Shown one piece after another: positions 30,348 through 34,232 of a stretch of DNA of 34,232 nucleotides; positions within the stretch are counted from its first letter, which is position 1, and the number at the start of each line of letters is the position of its first letter. Origin of the DNA: Acrocarpospora phusangensis (GTDB lineage Bacteria; Actinomycetota; Actinomycetes; Streptosporangiales; Streptosporangiaceae); assembly GCF_016862995.1 (NCBI RefSeq), contig NZ_BOOA01000085.1, forward strand, positions 1-34,232. Direction: 5' to 3'. The position numbers and the translations under genes are program-made. Under the pieces are notes generated by a model. It was not told where the DNA came from. It did no database searches and saw only the letters and a list, made by a program, of their open reading frames with translations.

Positions 30348-31865
30348 GTGTTGCTGATCGATCTTGCCCGGACCTCCGCCGCCGTGGCCGCCGAGTCGGC
30401 CCGGCTGGCCAAGATCAGACATCTGGCCGAGCTACTGGGCAGGGTGGGACCGGACGAGGCCGAGATCGCCATCGCGTACCTGTCGGGGGAGCTGCCGCAG
30501 CGGCAGATCGGCGTGGGCTGGCGCTCGCTGCAGGACCTGCCGGAGCCCCGGCTCGCGGCCACCGCCACCCTCACCCAGATCGACGCGCTGCTCGAACGCA
30601 TCAAGGCCCAGTCCGGCCAGGGTTCCCAGGCGGCGCGCAAGCAGCTGGTCGCCGAGCTGTTCGGCGCGGCCACCCGGCCCGAGCAAACCTTCCTCGGCCG
30701 TTTGCTGACCGGTGAACTCCGGCAGGGCGCCCTCGACGGCGTGATGATCGAAGCCATCGCCAAGGCGGCCGACGTCCCCTCCCCCGAGGTACGGCGGGCG
30801 CTCATGATGCGCGGCTGGCTCCCCGCCGTGGGGGCGGCGGCGCTCTCCGGCGGCGTCGAGGCGTTGCGCGGCTTCCACCTGGAGGTCGGCCGGCCGGTCG
30901 CGCCGATGCTGGCGCAGAGCGCCCCGACGGTCACCGCCGCGCTGGAGAAGATCGGCGGAGAGGCCGCCGTGGAGTGGAAGCTCGACGGCGTACGCGTGCA
31001 GGCGCACCGGTCGGGCGACCAGGTCGGCGTGTTCACCCGGACCCTGGACGACATCACCGCGCAGGTGCCCGAACTCGTCACGGCCATGCTCGGGCTGGAG
31101 CGTACGGACGTGGTGCTGGACGGGGAGGTCATCGCGCTGCGGCCGGACGGGAGTCCCGAGCCGTTCCAGGTGACGGCGGCCCGGGTGGCGACGAAGGTCG
31201 GGCCCCGGGAGGTGCCGCTGAGCGTGTTCTTCTTCGACGCGCTCCGGGTGGACGGGGTGGACCTGCTGGATCTGCCCGACGCGGAGCGGCATGCGGCGCT
31301 GGCGGGAGCCGTACCGGCGGAGTTGATCGCGCCCCGGCTGGTGACCGCCGATCCGGAGGAGGGCGAGGCGTTCTTCTCCGACGCGGTACGGCGGGGGCAC
31401 GAAGGGGTGGTCGTGAAGGCCCCCCAGACGGCGTACGCGGCGGGACGGCGGGGCGCCGGGTGGATCAAGGTCAAGCCCCGGCACACGCTGGATCTGGTGG
31501 TGCTGGCGGTCGAATGGGGGCATGGACGGCGGGAGGGCAAGCTGTCCAATCTCCACCTGGGCGCGCTTGATCCGGAGACGGGCGGATACGTCATGCTCGG
31601 GAAGACCTTCAAGGGTCTGACCGATGAGCTGCTCGCGTGGCAGACCGAGCAGTTCCTGCGGCTCGCGGACGGGCCGACGGACGGGTGGACGGTCACCGTG
31701 AAGCCGGAGATGGTGGTGGAGATCGCGTTCGACGGGGTGCAGCGGTCGACGCGGTATCCGGGCGGGATGGCGCTGCGGTTCGCGCGGGTGCTGCGGTATC
31801 GGCCGGACAAGCGCGCGGAGGAAGCGGACACGATCGCCAGCGTGCGATCCCTCCTGCCTCTTTAG
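30348..31865 (+). CDS. ligB: ATP-dependent DNA ligase, LigB type
   Basis: This 505-residue ligase matches mycobacterial LigB in length (about 507). After an N-terminal DNA-binding region (about 1-190), the nucleotidyltransferase domain starts with the adenylated lysine K211 ([10 protein letters not shown], motif I). Motifs III-V appear as [17 protein letters not shown] and GWIKVKP; the OB domain follows ([22 protein letters not shown]). It seals nicks using ATP and is accessory to NAD-dependent LigA; the in vivo role in repair is unclear in this family. GTG 30348 has AGGA upstream; the open frame runs back through the FKBP gene, but that part is a shadow. Confidence 0.93.
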   Translation: MLLIDLARTSAAVAAESARLAKIRHLAELLGRVGPDEAEIAIAYLSGELPQRQIGVGWRSLQDLPEPRLAATATLTQIDALLERIKAQSGQGSQAARKQLVAELFGAATRPEQTFLGRLLTGELRQGALDGVMIEAIAKAADVPSPEVRRALMMRGWLPAVGAAALSGGVEALRGFHLEVGRPVAPMLAQSAPTVTAALEKIGGEAAVEWKLDGVRVQAHRSGDQVGVFTRTLDDITAQVPELVTAMLGLERTDVVLDGEVIALRPDGSPEPFQVTAARVATKVGPREVPLSVFFFDALRVDGVDLLDLPDAERHAALAGAVPAELIAPRLVTADPEEGEAFFSDAVRRGHEGVVVKAPQTAYAAGRRGAGWIKVKPRHTLDLVVLAVEWGHGRREGKLSNLHLGALDPETGGYVMLGKTFKGLTDELLAWQTEQFLRLADGPTDGWTVTVKPEMVVEIAFDGVQRSTRYPGGMALRFARVLRYRPDKRAEEADTIASVRSLLPL

Positions 31866-31966
31866 AGGTCAGCTTGCCCGGGATTCTCCAGGTTTGCGCT
31901 CTCGGGGTGACTTGGCGATCTATGCGCTTTCGTTATAAGCGGCGGTCAGACGCGTGACGGGCTGCC

Positions 31967-31972
31967 TAGGCT
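31967..31972 (+). promoter_or_regulatory. -10 box for the RlpA-like gene
   Basis: TAGGCT at 31967-31972 would start transcription near 31979, giving an untranslated leader of about 125 nt if the GTG at 32105 is the start. The -35 is not clear. Confidence 0.4.
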
Positions 31973-32006
31973 CCCGTTAGCTGTGAGATGAGCCACACGA
32001 ATACCC

Positions 32007-32064
32007 ATATGGGCGATTTGTCGCATATGTTGCCTATTGCTCTGTGTGACCGGATTGTGTCACA
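32007..32064 (+). promoter_or_regulatory. AT-richer leader with two inverted repeats
   Basis: ATATGGGCGA..TCGCATAT (32007-32028) can form a hairpin with a two-base bulge. TGTGAC-N8-GTCACA (32045-32064) is a 6-bp perfect inverted repeat. The stretch 31866-32104 is clearly less GC-rich than its surroundings. It matches no riboswitch consensus I can recall. Confidence 0.45.
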
Positions 32065-32104
32065 GGCATTTCCTGGCGTCAGTTTCTGCCCCCGATCAAG
32101 GACC

Positions 32105-32704
32105 GTGGTTCCCTTGGGCCAGCATTCCGCCCCTACGAGTTCTGTCGCGCGTCGAATCGTGATCGCCGTGATCGCCACCGGCGGTCTCGCCGCCGCCAGT
32201 GTGACGGGATGGTCGTTGACCAGGGATCCGGAGCTCGGTCCTGTCCCGGTGGCCCGTGAACTGCCTGCCGCGACGCCTTCGGCCGTACCGACGGCGGGCA
32301 GGCCGGTGGCGGCGTCCGACGCAAAGCCGTCCGAGGCGAGTCCCGCCGCCACGCCCACGCCGAGCACGGTGACTCCGACCCCGAACCACGCGGCCGCGGA
32401 GGCGCCGAGCCTCAAGGTGATCTCGACGGGCAAGTGCGGGGCGGCCTACTACGACGAGGAGCAGAACACCGCGAGCGGCGAGCGTTTCAACCCGGACGCG
32501 CTGACCGCCGCCCACCGCTCACTCCCGATGAACAGCAAGATCAGGGTGATCAACCCGGCCAGCGGCGACTCGGTGGTCGTCCGGATCAACGACCGGGGGC
32601 CCTGGCAAGGCAACCTGTGCCTGGATCTTTCGCGGGCGGCCTTCAACGCCATCGGCGACCTGAAGAAGGGCATGATGCGCGTGCACTACGAGGTGCTCGG
32701 CTAG
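32105..32704 (+). CDS. RlpA-like double-psi beta-barrel protein
   Basis: The product (199 residues from this start) has a membrane anchor or signal segment (about 17-40, RRIVIAVIATGGLAAASVTG), an Ala/Pro/Thr linker, and a C-terminal DPBB domain (about 105-199) with ASGERFNPDALTAAH, the acidic VRINDRGPW and LDLSRAAFNAIGD. RlpA proteins bind, and in some species cleave, glycan strands at the cell wall; the conserved Asp is present. The start is uncertain. The frame is open to ATG 31988, but codons before 32105 are atypical and carry inverted repeats, so GTG 32105 or TTG 32114 is more likely. Confidence 0.85.
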   Translation: MVPLGQHSAPTSSVARRIVIAVIATGGLAAASVTGWSLTRDPELGPVPVARELPAATPSAVPTAGRPVAASDAKPSEASPAATPTPSTVTPTPNHAAAEAPSLKVISTGKCGAAYYDEEQNTASGERFNPDALTAAHRSLPMNSKIRVINPASGDSVVVRINDRGPWQGNLCLDLSRAAFNAIGDLKKGMMRVHYEVLG

Positions 32705-32792
32705 CGCTGCTCGTCCGCCGTCACGCCCGACAGCAGTTCGAGACAGCGGTTCGAGACAGCGGCTCGTGCGGGATCGGGTTCTGAGTGTCGGT

Positions 32793-32822
32793 CGCTACCG
32801 CCCGGGGGGCTGGGCGGTAGCG
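32793..32822. terminator. bidirectional hairpin terminator
   Basis: CGCTACCGCCC (32793-32803) pairs perfectly over 11 bp with GGGCGGTAGCG (32812-32822). It lies just beyond the stop codon of the minus gene (32824) and downstream of the RlpA-like gene, so it can end both. Confidence 0.88.
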
Positions 32823-32823
32823 G

Positions 32824-33432
32824 TCACTTGATCAGGCGGAGAGTGAAGGGGTAGCGGAACTCGCTGTCGGACAGGGCCGAGATGCCGCCGACGATGGCGA
32901 GCACGATGCCCGCGACCCAGACGAACGGAACCAGGATCAGGCCGACGACGGTGATCGGGAGCAGGATGCTCGCCCCGAGCACGGTCAGGTGGAAGTTCAG
33001 CGACTCCACGGCATGCTTCCGCACGTACGGCGAGGTTTTGCCGGCCGTGAGGAGCATGATCAGAGGGCCGACGATGAACAGGCCGGTCAGGCTGATCAGG
33101 TGGGCGGCCGAGGCCACCACGCGGTCCGTCGAGTCCCGGGCCAGGGGCTGGGGCATGACGGGGGAGGCCATGCGCTGCAGGGGTGGCGGGGGTGGGATGA
33201 ACGGGGGGCGGGAGCCGTACAGGTCCGTCATGATCGGCATGAGGTCGGCGTGGGTTCTGGCCGTCATGGCGAGGTGGAGGCGCTCGTCCATCTCGTCCTT
33301 GTCGAGGCGCCCCTCCGCGTACGCGACCTTGACGTGCTCGACCACCTGGTCTCGATCATCGTTCGTCACCCGGAGCTGGGGGTGCGGCGCGGGCGCCCCG
33401 CCCGGCCACGGTGGTGTCGCTGCCGCCGGCAT
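32824..33432 (-). CDS. DUF1707 and DUF4870 membrane protein
   Basis: This 202-residue protein has an N-terminal DUF1707 segment (LRVTNDDRDQVVEHVKVAYAEGRLDKDEMDERL ... ARTHADL; listed here in parts), a Pro-rich linker (FIPPPPPLQ), and a DUF4870-type membrane region (SAAHLISLTGLFIVGPLIML; YVRKHAVESLNFHL; helices VLGASILLPITVVGLILVPF and VWVAGIVLAIVGG). DUF1707 is common in actinobacterial membrane proteins of unknown function. ATG 33432 has GGAAGG upstream; the frame is open 18 codons further. It stands alone between two plus genes. Confidence 0.87.
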   Translation of the reverse strand: MPAAATPPWPGGAPAPHPQLRVTNDDRDQVVEHVKVAYAEGRLDKDEMDERLHLAMTARTHADLMPIMTDLYGSRPPFIPPPPPLQRMASPVMPQPLARDSTDRVVASAAHLISLTGLFIVGPLIMLLTAGKTSPYVRKHAVESLNFHLTVLGASILLPITVVGLILVPFVWVAGIVLAIVGGISALSDSEFRYPFTLRLIK

Positions 33433-33633
33433 CGAAAGCCTTACCTTCCGTCGATACGAGCTGCCGCACGAGGGACGCGCGGCCACAGGTTACTTCGAGT
33501 CTGCCTCGCGACCGAGGTGACGTGGCAATCTCACTTCCCATATTCGATCGAGCCATGGCCACGGTCCATCGGGGATGTCCCCCAGCGAACCCCGGGAGCG
33601 CCCTCATTGTCACCGCTGCGGCCTCAGGCCCGG

Positions 33634-33639
33634 TATATA
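33634..33639 (+). promoter_or_regulatory. -10 box of a leaderless gene
   Basis: TATATA ends 6 nt before the ATG at 33646. The purine-rich AGGGGT between them is too close to the ATG to act as a normal ribosome site, so leaderless translation is likely. Confidence 0.45.
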
Positions 33640-33645
33640 AGGGGT

Positions 33646-33987
33646 ATGAGATGGCGTGACCGCTACGGCCTTAGGCGCAATCGCGGCCCCAAGGTCGCCA
33701 AATTCGACCGAGAGGCGACAGATCAGGACATCGAGGCCCTGATCGAGTTCGCCAAGTCGCGAAGAGGCGTCGAGTTCTACGTCGAGCCGGAAACCTTCGC
33801 GACTGACACCACCGCCGTCGCCATCGCGCACGACGGCGAATGGACCCGCCGCCGGGTCGGCTCCCCCGCGGTCATCAAAAAGGTCGCCCGCGACCTGGCC
33901 CTTCCGGTTTACGACGTGCAACTCACGGGGTACCCGGCCCGCATGCGCGCGTACAACGAACGCCGCCGCCAAGCCGAATCCGACTAA
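33646..33987 (+). CDS. small conserved-looking protein of unknown function
   Basis: This 113-residue protein is not recognised. It has a basic start (MRWRDRYGLRRNRGPKVAKF), an acidic helix (REATDQDIEALIEFAKSR), a beta-rich middle (GVEFYVEPETFATDTTAVAIA), then GEWTRRRVGSPAVIKKVARD, VYDVQLTGYPARM, and a basic tail. There is no signal peptide or membrane segment. Codon bias is normal and the fold looks compact, so I take it as real. The -10 box lies at leaderless distance. It is followed by the degenerate repeat array. Confidence 0.8.
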   Translation: MRWRDRYGLRRNRGPKVAKFDREATDQDIEALIEFAKSRRGVEFYVEPETFATDTTAVAIAHDGEWTRRRVGSPAVIKKVARDLALPVYDVQLTGYPARMRAYNERRRQAESD

Positions 33988-34067
33988 CTCCCCCGGGGTT
34001 ACATTTCCCGCCCTCCCGGCCACAGGTTCAGCACTCAACGCCACAGCCACCTCAACCGCGCCCCACC

Positions 34068-34232
34068 GAGGACTCAGTCGATCGGTCCCATCCCAGAACC
34101 GGAAGGACGGTCGACCGCGTCCCGTCCTCGCAACGAACGACGGTCAGGCCGTGTCACGTCCTCGCATACGAAGGGCAGTCGGCTGGCGTCACGTGCTCTC
34201 GAACGAAGGACGGCCGGCTCGCGTCACGTCCA
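34068..34232. repeat. degenerate 33-35 bp tandem repeat array (continues past the edge)
   Basis: Units start at 34102, 34135, 34170 and 34205, with a more decayed one at 34068. The core is GAAGGACGGTCGG followed by GCGTCACGTCCTCGCA with small changes. The periods of 33, 35 and 35 are not multiples of three, so it is not coding. The last unit is cut by the window end. Confidence 0.8.

Noticed and set aside
32045-32064. TGTGAC-N8-GTCACA as a CRP site
   Set aside because: CRP needs TGTGA-N6-TCACA; here the gap between those half-sites is 10, so the spacing is wrong.
34068-34232. Repeat array as CRISPR
   Set aside because: Units are contiguous and diverged, with no constant repeat and unique spacer pattern and no cas genes.

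Overview
This is a high-GC (about 70%) actinobacterial chromosome segment. Gene content points to the Streptosporangiaceae or a close relative (Nonomuraea- or Streptosporangium-like): a two-gene pathway for 10-methyl branched fatty acids, CYP124-like P450s, a GH5_1 cellulase closest in memory to Acidothermus E1, GuaB1, a LigB-type ATP-dependent DNA ligase, a lexA/LysM divergent pair and several apparently leaderless genes. The family assignment is inference from gene content only. I see no phage, insertion sequence, tRNA, rRNA or CRISPR array.

Layout. 1-2.1 kb: LysM membrane protein (minus) divergent from lexA (plus), with a LexA operator between them. 2.4-6.3 kb: a PatB/MalY-type aminotransferase converges on a secreted GH5-FnIII3-CBM2 endoglucanase. 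6.5-9.1 kb: leuS (minus), preceded by a 132-nt leader that encodes a 15-residue peptide with three consecutive leucine codons, a hairpin and an intrinsic terminator. This looks like textbook leucine attenuation and is the most interesting signal here. 9.2-11.1 kb: a Pro/Gln-rich single-pass membrane protein. 11.1-16.9 kb: a lipid-oxidation block, GMC oxidoreductase -> P450 -> P450 on minus, divergent from an acyl-CoA ligase on plus, with a TetR-type palindrome in the shared promoter region. 17.0-19.7 kb: a large secreted CBM35 / Pro-rich linker / FnIII2 / PQQ-type sugar dehydrogenase. 19.8-22.4 kb: the tmsA-tmsB pair for 10-methyl fatty acids. 22.6-25.0 kb: a Ser/Thr kinase translationally coupled to a D-2-hydroxyacid dehydrogenase. 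25.1-27.4 kb: alpha-methylacyl-CoA racemase coupled to a nitroreductase, then a GyrI-like protein converging on them. 27.5-31.9 kb: guaB1, a stress membrane protein, an FKBP and ligB, all on plus. 32.1-34.2 kb: an RlpA-like protein, a DUF1707/DUF4870 protein, a small orphan gene, and an array of degenerate 33-35 bp repeats that runs off the right edge.

How it fits together. Several genes concern methyl-branched or long-chain lipids. TmsA/TmsB would make 10-methyl fatty acids. The CYP124-like P450s plus GMC enzyme could oxidise a terminal methyl group, the acyl-CoA ligase could activate the resulting acid, and the racemase could set the 2-methyl stereochemistry needed for beta-oxidation. A shared GAAT-N3-GTTCTA site before one P450 and before the racemase hints at common control; this is inference. 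The two large secreted proteins (cellulase and PQQ dehydrogenase) suggest plant-polymer use. Start codons were chosen mainly by Shine-Dalgarno sites, codon bias and family length, so several differ from the longest open frame.
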